DNA of 64,000 nucleotides, from the NCBI GenBank assembly GCA_963281155.1, contig CAUJLY010000002.1, forward strand, positions 4,464,001-4,528,000. Direction: 5' to 3'. Within the stretch, counting starts at the first letter, position 1; each line of letters opens with the position of its first letter. The stretch is from Rhabditophanes sp. KR3021. Taxonomy: Eukaryota > Nematoda > Chromadorea > Rhabditida > Alloionematidae. A program made the translations under genes and the position numbers. The notes beneath the pieces are model-generated. The model was not told where the DNA came from, did not search any database, and worked only from the letters and a program-made list of their open reading frames with translations. Of this stretch, positions 48,200-63,979 are shown piece by piece.

Positions 48200-51100
48200 T
48201 TATGGAAGCAATGCATTTGACTCTCCGTGAATTAATCTAGAGTATGCGTTGGCATAACTTCCAATTGTTTTCCCTGAAAATACCCAGATTGCACAAGTGA
48301 CTCCTGTTACAAGTTGACATAAATATTTAATATAGAATACTATTGCTTTGGGGGGCATAACGTCAATTGAAGGTGGGCAATTGTGTTTGGAGGTTACAAA
48401 TCCAAAAGTGAGCCTATTGCCATGGTTACATCTAAGCGTATACCATTCTGTTAACCATCTGTCAAAGTAAACTGATTGATATAAAATTGATGCGAGGTAC
48501 AGGATGAAGGGAATGACAATGAGAAAAGAAAATAGCGATATTCTAAACATTTCTTTTTCCACGATTGATGCTGGATTGTTCAATTTATGTGTCTTGCTTT
48601 TCAAGTCATTTTTGATTGCTTTCATTGACAAAATATCCAATACCAGCAAACATACTCCAACTCCTAAATGACCAAATTAATAACCAAATTGAAAGATAAA
48701 TATTTACCTAAAACAACAGACAGCGGCATAAACACAAATTTAAACAAAACGTCTGGATTCAAATTTCCCATTGAACAGACGTCTGAAAACATATCCCCAT
48801 CGATGGCTGTTTCTTGTGTACTCAATAAGATTATCACTAACAAACATGGACAACCCCATGCTATTAGATGAAAATATTTTGCCAAACCAGTAATAAATTC
48901 AGTTGTCCATTTAGCTCTGGATGTTAAATACCTGAAGATGAAAGTGATTAAATGTATTCATTTTAAATATATTTATATAATGTTTTTTCAAAGTATTTAT
49001 GTCACCATGACATTTCAATTTTTATTTCTTATTACGCTTGATAAAAAGCTCAAAGAGTTCAATCTATTGCTCCTTCAACATCTTGAGACGCCTGTTTTAG
49101 GTCAAAATAATTACAAGGGATTAATGGCGAAATATGATATCTTGTTGCACGTATGTAGAAGCACTTCAATTCCTTCAAAAGAACCATTTGAAGAGAATTA
49201 TGAGAAGATGAGAAGATGAGAAGATTAAGGGCATACTCTATGAAGAGTATTGTCGTTATTGCGGGGATGGTTTAAATTCAATGAATCACATTCTTGCGAG
49301 AAGTTGTGGGCAGATCACGTTCAAGCTAGAATTCAACATTCTGAGCTTAAAAGACAATCTAAAGAATTCATTGAAAATAAATTTTGAGCTGCTACTGCGG
49401 TAAGTTTATATGTTCGACTCAATTATACATTTTTTAGAAATGTAAGGTTTTACCCAAAGATTGTCACATCTATGTACCACGCAATGCAGAGGGAACACCA
49501 GAGCATATTGGAATTTTAGTTCCACCAAAAGGACAATCATATAATGGACCAGTCAAAAGAATAGAAAGGCACGGCAAAGATGTTTCGCTAGCATCTTACT
49601 ATTGTAAAAAGAATCTCAGATATTGTCCTCAGTAAATAACATGCATGAAAACTTAAATAATAGTATTGAATAATATTGTGTCAACTTTTAATATTTGGTT
49701 CTTTTTAATAAATTTTTTGATTTCATTATCCATGATTGCTTTAAAAATTACCTAAAATTAATTTAAAATTAGACAAGGGGATTAAGGAAATTACCAACAA
49801 TAAGTTAAAATTAACCACCAAATAACAGCAGCAATTTGGAAATAATATTGCGTGACTGCCATTATCGAACACCAGAAATTGTCTAATCCTTGGGTGATCA
49901 GAGGTGCTCCGGTTGATGATATAGCCGAACAGGAGCTTGCTTCTTTTGAAAAGATGGGAATCAAATAGACGGAAGAAATACCCATACAACAAAAACTGAG
50001 ATACAAAATAGGTCTTGCTGGATATTTGAATCTTGGCAAATCAATTAGGAAAGTAAAAACTGTAAACATGGCACAGACAAATGAAAAAATGGCCCAGATT
50101 GATGCCCATAATTTGAGGTAATTTCTGGTATTTTTGTCGAAGAACATTGGGAAGATATGGTCAACATCACATAACATACCACATTGATCAACACTTCTAT
50201 TTCCGATTTTGAGAGTATATTGAAGAGGTGATCTAGAAATCATTGTCTTCGGACATTCCGTTCTCACAAAATCAGGGAATGCTTTATCCAAGGTATTTTG
50301 TTTCCTGGTCTTATCAAAAGTATGTTTTTGATTGTACTGGTGACTGCTAGAAGTTCTGTTTTCACCCACACAAAGTCCCTCTGATGGAAAGCTATTGCAG
50401 TCTAAGGCAACAGGCCATTGAAAGCCATACTGAATTAAAAAAACGATTATTTATATGCACTTGTTTTAAAATTCAATTTTGATTACTTTTTTAAATGGAA
50501 TAAAGTCTTGAACGGTGTAATTGTTATTTTGGCGCATAATAGTGGGTAGCTCATTTTTCTTAATTGTTATTTTCGAGGAAAATCAAGGTGCGCTACTTTT
50601 AATTGATGAGTTCTATTTCTTAATGAATCAATTAATATTGCTATGTGTTACTAGAATGGTCCTACTTAATAGTTTGGCGCTTATTATTATTATGATTTTT
50701 TTGTAATCAAATTTTAGTAATCCTACAAATATCTATTGTATAATTAGTATATTGTTTACCAGACTTTGCATATCTTTATCATATTCTAATTGTATAATGT
50801 TTATTTCAAATGTAAGGATCACATTTTGCCCTACAGAATATGTCGATTTATGCAAAGATAAAAACTGTACTGTTAGATTGTAACTCTTAGTTTCTTAATA
50901 TTAGCAAACAAACCTGCAACAATAAGTTTTCACAGCCATTTTTTGCTGATAAGCATAAATGTTTGCATGGTGGAAGGGGTGTTGGTAGGACATTGCAAAA
51001 AGGTGCATAAACGGTGCAAAGGAATAGTTTTAAATCATTTGAACAGCCGATTTTGACTAATGGCATAAATTGATTAATTTCGATTTCTGCCTCCTCTTGT

Positions 51101-51341
51101 TTTTGGTGTTGCAATAAGTTAGGAAACATCGTCATATTGTATGCAATATCGCTGCACATTTTAATGCGAATAGGTACGCATTTATTGTTATCAGCCTAAA
51201 TAAAAGTTATTGAATGAATAACATAATTAATCCAATTAATCTACTTACCGAGCTGTAATCATCTCTAAACTCATTTTCCTCAGTGTAGCAAAACATGGGA
51301 AAAAGTAATAGTAATGCAAAACTCCTTGACCACACAATCAT
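48200..51341 (-). CDS. Frizzled receptor with altered Dishevelled-binding motif
   Basis: Five exons on the minus strand: 51341-51249, 51195-50914, 50429-49795, 48931-48708 and 48663-48200; 565 residues. A signal peptide (MIVWSRSFALLLLFPMFCYT) is followed by a cysteine-rich domain (about 37-150) with all ten Cys, including IKMCSDIAYNMTMFPNLL and CTVYAPFC. Seven membrane segments follow, with the Frizzled signatures FPRY-like LPRFKYPARPI, YFHLIAWGCP and SVYFDRW. Frizzleds bind Wnt through the CRD and recruit Dishevelled through KTxxxW just after TM7; here this site is KTIGSY (543-548), Tyr replacing Trp, followed by a very short tail. Signalling may be weakened or altered. The intron 48932-49794 holds a decayed gene on the opposite strand. 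An acceptor (ttttgatttag) lies 12 bases before the ATG. Confidence 0.93.
48983..49635 (+). pseudogene. decayed gene in Frizzled intron
   Basis: Plus-strand, protein-like segments in several frames: KLKEFNLLLLQHLETPVLGQ, then EEYCRYCGDGLNSMNH (a possible zinc-binding cluster) and, after a canonical 38-base intron (49400-49437), KCKVLPKDCHIYVPRNAEGT ending in CPQ and a stop at 49633-49635. Frame changes and stops interrupt it before the intron. The preserved GT-AG intron shows that it derives from genomic DNA and not from a processed transcript. It is antisense to the host. No similarity to copies A, C or E was noticed. Identity unknown. Confidence 0.45.
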
Positions 51342-54259
51342 TATCAAATGGATCTAAATCAAAAATATTTATTGACAATTTTTAATGACGAACATAATAA
51401 AAAATGATAAGACACAGAAATTATTAATATAAGGATTAAAATGAGAAGTTCTGTTGGCTAATTTGGTCATAATAAATTATGTGCTAGGGGGGAAATAAAT
51501 AGTTAGGAACTCTAATTTGTTATCGCTGCATAACAAAAGAATAATGGTGATAGGAAGCAATTAAATTACATAAACTACATTTAGTAGGAGCTATAAATCG
51601 GTAATTAAGCGGATGTTGAAAGTGAATGGAAGAGATAAATTATTTATATTATTATAATGTGTATATGCACACTCTTAGTCACAATAATGTGTATAGTCTT
51701 TTTATACGTCTCTCTCTATTAAATCGGGCTGACCCGCGCAGTTGACGTAGTCGTGTACATTTAAAAAGGCACAGTATATTATATTAATGGGTATGCATAT
51801 GAATGGTTGGGAAAGTAGGATTAATTTGAGGGCACATAAGAATAGTCAGAACAGAAATATGTGCCTTCGTCAATGATTTGACATGTCCATAGTCAGACAA
51901 AGAAGCATACAGTTTGGGAGAGAATAAATTTAGATGGTGAGAAGATATGCCACCACATAATCATAACAATGCATTGACATGCTAATATGTATTAGTACAT
52001 AAAATATTATAAAATAGTATTACATGCAATATTTATGATTTGATCAAGCCACAAAGCTTGTGAGAAGATAGGTGTTTGATAAGATTTATCTTTGTGTTTA
52101 ATCAGAAATGAAGTTGAGAAGAGATTAGGAATGTTATATGTGTTAGATATAAAAAGATCACTAGATACAATATTGAGCAAAAATATTCAAACAATAAAGG
52201 GCAAGTGTTAAGTAGTAAGATGGGTTTTGTTTCTCAAAAAAAGAACCTTAACCAAACAAAGGGTAACTGTTATTTGTGCAAAAAATGATGAGTGTGTGCG
52301 CAATTTATAAAATATGTCTAATACTGAATAATCTCCCAACATAATATCTCATATAAAATGATATAAAACATACAATCAAAGCAAACTAAAATACTGAAAG
52401 CTCCAACAAAAGAATATAGTGGATGGTGTTGCCATTTTGTGAGCACGCTAAAAAATAGTTAGTCAACATGATTGATCACTTGAATGGAGATGAATAACAA
52501 AGGCAAAAATGTATTAATATAAATTTGAGAGTATAGGCATTCATAAAAGATAAATGTCAGTATTTTAAAAAGAACCGGCAAAGGAAAGTGCAGTTGATGT
52601 TGGTGAAAAAATTGTTTTGAATAAAACAAATCAAGTCTGAGGAAAGCAGCCTTTTAGGCAGTGATTGATGTGTACGTTTGGACCAAAAGATTAAACAAAA
52701 CTCGTCTCTAAAGTCGTATATATTTATTGAACAGTAATTAATCACGGAAAGAAACTTTTTGAATACTTGACTTATGGAACACACATTTCAGGCACCCTCA
52801 TTAATTATGACAAAATGTTTAGGGCTCTCTTATTAATGGAGCCCATTTTTTGATAAAAATGTTGTCTTTGATTGATAGTAGAGGAGGTAATGAATAAAAT
52901 AAGAATTTACTCAGGTTATTGGTGCTAGTTAGTGTGGCATTTTTATTTGGATAATTAATTAAGATCGCAGAGCATATGGAATGAATAAAGTTGTTATTAA
53001 ATGACATAACGATCAGCTTTTATTAGGTGTATTAATGGGATCTGGGTAATTATGTAGTAGCTTACAAATTAAAGTTATTAATTTATTTTTGTGGTGTGTA
53101 CTTAGTAAATACCCAATACTTATTTAATATGATTAAATGTCCTATGTATAATCCTATTTTAAAAATTGGAAGATGATATCCAATTTGATAATACTATGTA
53201 AAAACGAAAATGAAATTACGAAGCATGTTATGGGTTGTCTCAATGCATTTAACTACAAAATCAGTCATTATTTAGATAAAACAATATCTGATCTCAATTG
53301 CATTATGTTCAACAAACACTAATTCAACTGAGAATAACTCGTCAACGAATCCAATAGCTGGTATATTTAATATTTTTCGTCTCCATAATTTGGTAAAATT
53401 GAGGGTATCTATATTACATCGAAAGATTTGTAATTATATTTAATTTACCAGGATATAAATAAATGCTAATCAAGCCCGTTTAATTGAATTATATGTGATA
53501 TTGGATGTTCTGCCGTGAAGCTTAGTGTAATTCTAAAATTCTTGCAACAAAACGATTCAATTGAATAGGAGAAGCTATTACAAGTTCTTCATCTGTTACA
53601 ATAAAGCATCCTAATTTCCAAATACCTGATCTCTATAAATAATATTTGCCCCTGATAGTACATATTTCTAATTTATTGAATTCTAAGTCTTCTTCATTTT
53701 AGAACTACTTGAGGAACATACACTTGGAATATCACTTGCACATTTGAATGTTGTATTGGGAGAACTTGTCCATCAATATTTGTTACATATTTTAAACCTT
53801 TTCTGACAAACAAATGCCGATGGGCATCTTTTAAGAGATCTGTTAAAAAAGGGAGGATTCATGATAGTTTTTATGTTGAATCAGAAGGGTTCATAATCAG
53901 TAATAGCTAATTCAATTGGCACAAAATTAAATTATATTACGAACTATAAAATACAAGAGATGTTGTAAAAAGAAGACGCAATTGACGATAGATTTAATTT
54001 TTGCAATACCATAATATTTCCTTTTAAGTGTAGGTTTTGTTACTTATAATCTACAAATAGTCAAATGCCTCCACAACAACTATTTTGAATAAATAACGTA
54101 TTATAAGTATCATGAATTTACCATTTTGATCATTTATCCACTTTCCAATTAGGATTTAACCTTCATTTAGTTTGAATTGGAAAAAAGACCACTATTTGTA
54201 TGGTTGGTTTTTAGGTTGCTAGCTCATATAAATAATTAATTTATTACTAAAACTTAAAC
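51342..54259. other. long intergenic region, Frizzled to cullin
   Basis: 2.9 kb between two divergent genes. Most is AT-rich with no credible frame; the open frames at 52557-52784 and 52819-53007 have no domain or splice context. The weak decayed sequence at 53522-53870 is listed separately. Confidence 0.5.
53522..53870 (-). pseudogene. possible decayed coding sequence
   Basis: On the minus strand one frame reads LLKDAHRHLFVRKGLKYVTN and continues through PQVVLK; another, nearer the stop, reads CFIVTDEELVIASPIQLNRF and ends at 53522-53524. Together they look like one protein interrupted by frame changes and stops. Its family is unknown. A loose resemblance to the intronic copies (a hydrophobic strand before PxxxL, hydrophobic C-terminal helix) is noted but weak. 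Confidence 0.3.
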
Positions 54260-56581
54260 ATGGGTGTACCTATGGAAGGAATCGAGCAAGAAAAGGCAGA
54301 TGTCATCGCTATCTTGACAAGGAGATTGAATTTTAATCCTACTAGGGTATGTTTCAACTGTCAACTTAAATACAATCTTTCCTAGAACGATTTTAATGAA
54401 AACGTGTTTTTTGATGAAGTCCGTGCCTTTCTATATGATATCGTCTGTGGTCAATATAAAGATTGTTCTATTCCAATAAAAGTTTGGCAAGTGAATGTTG
54501 GGTTGCTTGAAGGAATAATCAAAAATAAAAAAGTTCCACGATTATGTCAATACATCACGGAAGCTTGTGCTGATTATATGTCAGATATTGATGAGCAGAT
54601 TAAAAGAATGGCGGATGACACATCTTTGGATTCGTTTAACGAATTGCTTAGTGACGTTTATTTAAATGGATCAAAATTGGTCGCTATATTTAAGACATTT
54701 GATGACAATCTATCTAAGGATTGGGAAGGGAAAGAGCCCCGTCTTGACAAAATTCAAATCGGAACTCTGCTATACAAAAATTTTTATGAAACTATTTCCA
54801 AACAAGAGGAAATCGACAGTATTATCTTTGAGAAACTCTTCAAATGTTGCGAGCATCCTACTTCGTCTTTGAACCCAGTCGATGGACGCTTCAAAAGTGT
54901 CATAGACTCATTAATTGGAATTGATTTTGATGGTACGCGTAGTCTCTATAAAAAATTCTTTGAAATCCGTTTTATCGAATGTAGGAGCTTGGAAATCGAC
55001 TCTCTTAGTAAACTGTGGAAGGAAGATCGGACTACCGCAAACTATCTACTCAATGTCATTGAGTTTATTAAAGCAGAAGAACGTTTGTGCATGAATTTAC
55101 CTTCAGAGACACGTCACATTTTGAAGACAACACTGTATGATTCGTTTGTAATCTCCCGTTCTGACTACTTGATCGAAAGTGAAGATACTGGCGTGCTTCA
55201 TTTGCTCCAAAACAGCGCAGTTGACCACCTCAAGCTCTTGTTCTCTGTAGTAAAGCAAGTGAAAGAAGTCGAGCTGCTAATGATCCAGAAAATATGTGGT
55301 TGGATTGAAACTAACTTGTTAGATCGCCTAACTTACCCAAAACCAGCTAATTCTAAAGAACGTGGTGATATCATTATGAAGATTTTGCTTTTCTTTAATA
55401 CAATTGACAATATCATGGTCAATGTCTTTGAAAACAATGTGCTCATTCGGAGTAAAATCAACGATTTTATTACAACAGTATTGAAGAAGAAAACCTTAGA
55501 TTCTAAGCTAATGGCTGGGTATGCTGATCACATTGCAAGAGTTGCAGCAAAAAAAGGAGAGGCCTGGTGGAGGGATGAAGTCAACTCATTCTTCAAGCTT
55601 TTTGTTCTAATTAGCGACAAGACGCCTTTCAAGCATTTCTTTATCCAGGATCAATGCCAGCGTGTTGACAACGACAAAATCTTTCATTTGGAAGTAGAAC
55701 GTTATATGGCTCAAAAGATTCACACCGAATGTGGTTATGACTATTCAAAGACTATTGATGGCTGCCTTAATGATAAAATAAAGGCAGATACAGAAACAGC
55801 TGATTACAGGGAGAAAGAAAAGGAATTCTTAAACAGTAAGTCGTTGAAATTCAATGTTTCTGTGTTTGCGTGTGTCAACAGATCACACCGCATCGACTTG
55901 GCTAATGTCACTATTCCGAGGGAATTAATAGACCATGTTAATAACTTCCATCAGCATTACATAAGAAAGTACAATTCTAAGAAATTATTGTTTGACGTTG
56001 GGTTTGGAAATGCCGAGGTTAAAATGAGCTTCTATGGGTCGAACGTTCAAAAGCAGCTCAATATGTCCACTATTCAGATGATTGTGCTGTTGCAATTTGA
56101 AGGGAAGTCTGAAATAACTGTAGGTCAAATTATCCAAGCCACGAAGTTGCCTTTGATTGATGTTGCCAAAGCTTTGAATTGTTTTGAAAAAGATAACACA
56201 CCAGAGGCAATTCTTATAAAGAAATACGGGGATAACTGCAACATTGAACTTACCGATCGTTTTGCAATTAATGAAGAATTTAACTGTGCTAAAAAGATTA
56301 TTACAATTAAGCATTTGGGAAAATCAAAGTACACGACGGCAAAAGTGGTCAAAGACATTATTGTCGAACGTGATAGTGAAATACTAGCCGCAATTGTAAG
56401 AATCATGAAACAAAAGAAAATTTTAACTCATCAAAACTTAATTGCAGAAATAAGTCTTGCCGTGGGTCGTCGTTTTGTGGCAGAAATTTCTTCGATTAAA
56501 CATAGAATCAGTTATACTCTCGAACATGGTTTTATCAAGAGAAGCGAAGCTGATGCCAATGTATATGAATATATAGTCTAA
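54260..56581 (+). CDS. cullin, divergent
   Basis: Two exons, 54260-54346 and 54386-56581 (39-base intron); 760 residues, the normal cullin size. The N-terminal helical repeats are divergent. The cullin-homology core shows KIHTECGYDYSK-like and SFYGSNVQKQLNMSTIQMIV segments, and the C-terminal winged helix is clear: ILAAIVRIMKQKKILTHQNL, with the Nedd8-acceptor Lys in IVRIMK, ending YEYIV. Cullins scaffold RING ubiquitin ligases; the N-terminus recruits substrate adaptors, and neddylation activates the ligase. The N-terminal divergence prevents assignment to CUL1, CUL2, CUL3 or CUL4 by eye. No HHLExxYL-like canonical motif is obvious, so it may be a fast-evolving paralogue. Confidence 0.88.
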
Positions 56582-57417
56582 TTCCTCAGTTTAATTTTTT
56601 TATAAATAAGTATCTAATCAATTCAAATTTTTTATATTTATTTTGAATAAAGTATTTAATACAACTGCATGTTTGTAAAATGATCAAGTATTTAGAATCT
56701 TAGATATTATAGCTGCTAAACATTTAAAGAGATGACATTATATCTATTTTCCTTTTTGTTGTATAAAAAGATTTACACTGCTTAGCGATGAAGTGATACA
56801 CAATTAACATTATCAATTTATGAGATATAGACAAATATCTTGAAATCTGAGTTTACATAGGATTCGTATGTTTTGTACTCATAAGGGTTATAGAAACGGC
56901 AATTATTTAATACATTTATTCTTACTTCTACATCTTCAATTTATCTTAACAAATAAGCCGCATTAATATTGTATAAACATTAAAAAAGGGATTTTCATGA
57001 GTCCACTATAATATTATATCAACAATAATGATTTATGATTTACCAATGACAATATATAATTTTAATAGCTATGACTCATCAAGTTCAATCTGTGACATTT
57101 GGGATTAAAATCCAATTGAATGTTTTTTTAATTTTCATTTGCTGTAAATAAATATGTACATTTGATGATGCTTTCTGTTGACAAAACTAAATAATGACAA
57201 GGTTTTTACACGTTCAATAAAGTGCGTACTATTATTACTCATCATTACCATTTGTTTAGCAGATAATCAACAATTTTTAGCCTATTTGTCATATATTTAG
57301 AGTAACCATATTTCATGCAATCACGCCTTTTGTAATACATACAAGATAAAAACAATATATAAAGGATTGATTTTGTTATTCTAGCCAATTAATCAACTAA
57401 CTTATTATTTGTCAGAT
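56582..57417. other. intergenic, cullin to TIL inhibitor
   Basis: 836 bases of AT-rich sequence with a candidate polyadenylation signal for the cullin near 56647 (aataaag). No open frame of interest. Confidence 0.5.
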
Positions 57418-58134
57418 ATGAAGATTCAAATTGTAAGTTAAATAACATCATAAGTGATAATTAATTTTTAGATCGCCTTAATTGCCTTGGTTGGTTATTT
57501 GTCTGCAAAGGTCATTGACCCAAATACTGTTGAATGTTCTGGAAATAAGACTTTTACGAATTGTGGAACATGTGAAAACAGATGTTCAGATGAGTCGCCT
57601 CGAATGTGTACAAAAGAATGCAAGCCCAGAGGATGTTACTGTTCGGGGCCAGATTTTGCACTAAATCAAAAAGGTGACTGCGTTTTAAAATCAGACTGTG
57701 GTGGACAACCTTCTAACGTAACAATTCCTAACTGCAAAAATAATGAGGTTTATATGACTTGCGGCCCATCTTGTAAAAGTGTTTGCGGACTTAGATACAT
57801 TTGGTGTCCTGCAGTTTGTGGAGCTCCAGGCTGTTATTGCACGGGTGAATATTCATCGCTAAAAGAAGGAGGAGAATGTATTTTGAGCTCTTCCTGCCCA
57901 TCAACTAAAACTTCAACTGCAGTCCCATCAACACAACAACCATCAAATCCTACTTGTCCAGAAAATTTTGTTTTTATGGAATGTGGGCCAGGATGTAGAA
58001 ATAATGTATGTGAGAAAGTTCAAGACGCATGTCCAGCTATCTGCAGACCTAAAGGCTGTTATTGTACTGGGGACTACGCATTAGACAAAACAACTGGAAA
58101 GTGCATTTTGAGAAGCTCTTGTCCATCAACCTAA
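57418..58134 (+). CDS. secreted protein with three TIL (trypsin inhibitor-like) domains
   Basis: Two exons, 57418-57432 (only five codons) and 57472-58134, split by a 39-base intron; 225 residues. A hydrophobic signal peptide (MKIQIIALIALVGYLSA) is followed by three TIL domains at about 23-75, 85-140 and 160-220, each with ten Cys and the typical RGCYCSG or PGCYCTG and GxCxLxxxC ends. Ser/Thr/Pro-rich linkers join domains 2 and 3. TIL proteins inhibit serine proteases or are parts of mucin-like extracellular proteins; inhibitory loops were not assigned. The ATG stands two bases after a strong 3' splice site (ttatttgtcag). It is probably exported or found in epithelial secretion. Confidence 0.92.
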
Positions 58135-58404
58135 CAAACAAATTATAAACATATTGTATAAAAATATATTTTTTGTGATTCCATAAATGCACCAATTTTT
58201 AAGCTGCAATAAAGTATTTATTTATACAAAATATTATTTTCCTAATGCATCACATATCTTCCTCATAACTAAGTATCGTATTTTTTAAAAGCACCAAGTT
58301 GTTTCGAATAGAAGATACATTTGAATAAATGGAATAAAGTTTATTGGTGATGCACTCATACAACAACTTAATAGTTTTGCATTGGTATAGTTGTCTATTA
58401 CAAA

Positions 58405-62078
<3,674 letters not shown>

Positions 62079-62388
62079 TTCTTAATAAATTGTTTACCGA
62101 AACTGATGACGTATATTTTACTTTTGATGATGTAAATAAATTCCCTCCCATGCACATATTTTTATTCGTCAAATGCCAATCTTTCGTGTTCCAAAACACA
62201 ATTCTTTTTGGATATTTAATGCCAATATTTGACTCACCTCTAATTATCACATTTAATTAAAAAGATTATTATCATTACTATTTACAATTTGTTATAATAT
62301 TCTTCATAACAGATATATTATTCTCTTTCTTCAATAATGAATGGTAAGTAAAGCCCAGTTTTTAATGATAGTTAAAGACTTTTGAAAC

Positions 62389-63453
62389 ATGTTGTTTGTA
62401 GGATTTGCAATATATTATGCTATTTTAATTATTACTGATATTCTTGCTTTTACACTGTGCTTATTATTACTTGTGTTTTTGTCACTTCATCTAGTGAGAA
62501 ATGATGGACGTGTTGCAAAAGAATTTTATTTAATCTTTGTGATCAACGGATTTTCAAATTTATTCTTCATTGTCGAGGAATATTTTAGCTTCCGACTACC
62601 AACTATGTCATTGTTCCCGTCCTTTTATATGAATGTCATGACTAGTTCACCTTTCACCAAAATATGTTTGAGTTATGCCATGGCCCAATTAATGATAAAT
62701 GCATTGTTCGTAGTGCTGGTTTCGTTAAATCGGTTCATCTCATTATACTATCCTCTCAAATACCAGTATATTTTCAGTGGGAATAGGTTAGTTGCTATAA
62801 TTATTGTTCCCATACTATTCGGTATAGTGTACTTTGTCTCGTTTGTTTCATATGAAGCAACCTATTACTTGAACGAAGATGATGGCCGCATGGCAATGTC
62901 GTATTCTCAAACATCTATCAACTTCTATAGCTGGCTTGTGTTGCTCATTGTGCATTTCGTTTGCTTAATTGGTGATGGCATTCTCAACTTATTGATAATT
63001 CGAAAAATTAGAATGATATCCAAAAAGATGGTTGTTCAAAAACAAATCATCAAATCAGAATATAGTCTAATTCGTTTTTCGCAGATAAATTTTTTGTGCA
63101 GTCTATTGATATTAATGCTGGACATATTGTTAGTTGTTTCTTCAGAAAATGGTTCAGGCGATTTGTACGCAAATTGTTTGACATTGTATTTGGCAGCAGA
63201 AACAGTAACGGCATTTTTTAGTCCTTTTGCATTGCTATGTGTCTCAAATGAAATAAGAAAAATATTTTTCATCTTCATTGGAGTCAAAAGATTCGGCACT
63301 TTAAACAAAAACACAACTCAAATGAATACAATAAATCCTCAATTAAATCACAAATTTTCTCAAAGAAATGATGCTAAAACTTCTCAAATTAATACAGTAA
63401 CAGTTCAAAGTGCAAAAGCTACACCCAGAAGCAAAGTTCCAATAGTTATTTAA
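62389..63453 (+). CDS. seven-transmembrane receptor, serpentine chemoreceptor-like
   Basis: The frame from the ATG at 62389 gives 354 residues. An alternative start at 62337 uses a seven-base first exon (62337-62343) spliced to 62402, giving 352 residues; a GTAAGT donor and TTTGTAG acceptor support it. Seven hydrophobic segments are visible. TM3 ends in LNRFISLYYPLKYQ, with NRF in place of the rhodopsin-type DRY, a form common in nematode-style serpentine chemoreceptors. There is no long extracellular domain, and the C-tail is Thr/Ser/Asn-rich. It is probably a G-protein-coupled receptor, of unknown ligand. It follows DDX41 on the same strand after 258 bases. Confidence 0.75.
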   Translation: MLFVGFAIYYAILIITDILAFTLCLLLLVFLSLHLVRNDGRVAKEFYLIFVINGFSNLFFIVEEYFSFRLPTMSLFPSFYMNVMTSSPFTKICLSYAMAQLMINALFVVLVSLNRFISLYYPLKYQYIFSGNRLVAIIIVPILFGIVYFVSFVSYEATYYLNEDDGRMAMSYSQTSINFYSWLVLLIVHFVCLIGDGILNLLIIRKIRMISKKMVVQKQIIKSEYSLIRFSQINFLCSLLILMLDILLVVSSENGSGDLYANCLTLYLAAETVTAFFSPFALLCVSNEIRKIFFIFIGVKRFGTLNKNTTQMNTINPQLNHKFSQRNDAKTSQINTVTVQSAKATPRSKVPIVI

Positions 63454-63714
63454 GTTTAATTTCATGATTAATATCTTTCTTAAGTTGCAAAAAATTAATT
63501 ATTATGTCTACTACTACACAAATACTTATGAATACACACCTTAATTCAAATAATTATAGCAAATACAACTTTAGTTTATGTAAAACGATAACAGTATAAA
63601 TTATTACAAAATAACTACTGAATTTCAAAACAGTACACAACATATTATGGAATAAGTGTCACATTTTAAAAATGACATAAATAAACAAGCCAGGTACCAT
63701 AATATTGCAAGGTA

Positions 63715-63979
63715 TTAGTTTTCCTTTTTTTCCTTTTTTTCCTTTTTGACGTCTGGATAAACTTTGTCTAAGAGATAATAAATGGCTGGCCAAACAATTA
63801 AAAATAAAACATAGCCCCAAGCATATTGAGACATAAGAGGATCCCACCAGTATTTAGTCTTGATTAAGCCAAACGTAAGAAAGCCGAAACCCATTGTTGT
63901 AGTGATCATTACTTTCCCAAATAACCATGTCATCCATTTGACTTTGGTTCCATTCAGAACATTTCTTGCATTAGGTATT
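63715..63979 (-). CDS. 3' exon of a small membrane protein (partial)
   Basis: Minus-strand exon running from an acceptor-like site (aatttctag, exon from 63979) to a stop at 63715-63717; the gene continues beyond the right edge of the window. The exon encodes about 87 residues with two hydrophobic segments (around MITTTMGFGFLTFGLI and YVLFLIVWPAIYYLL) and a charged KKEKKEKKEN end typical of a cytosolic or matrix-facing tail. The family was not recognised; it could be a small mitochondrial or ER membrane protein. Confidence 0.5.
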
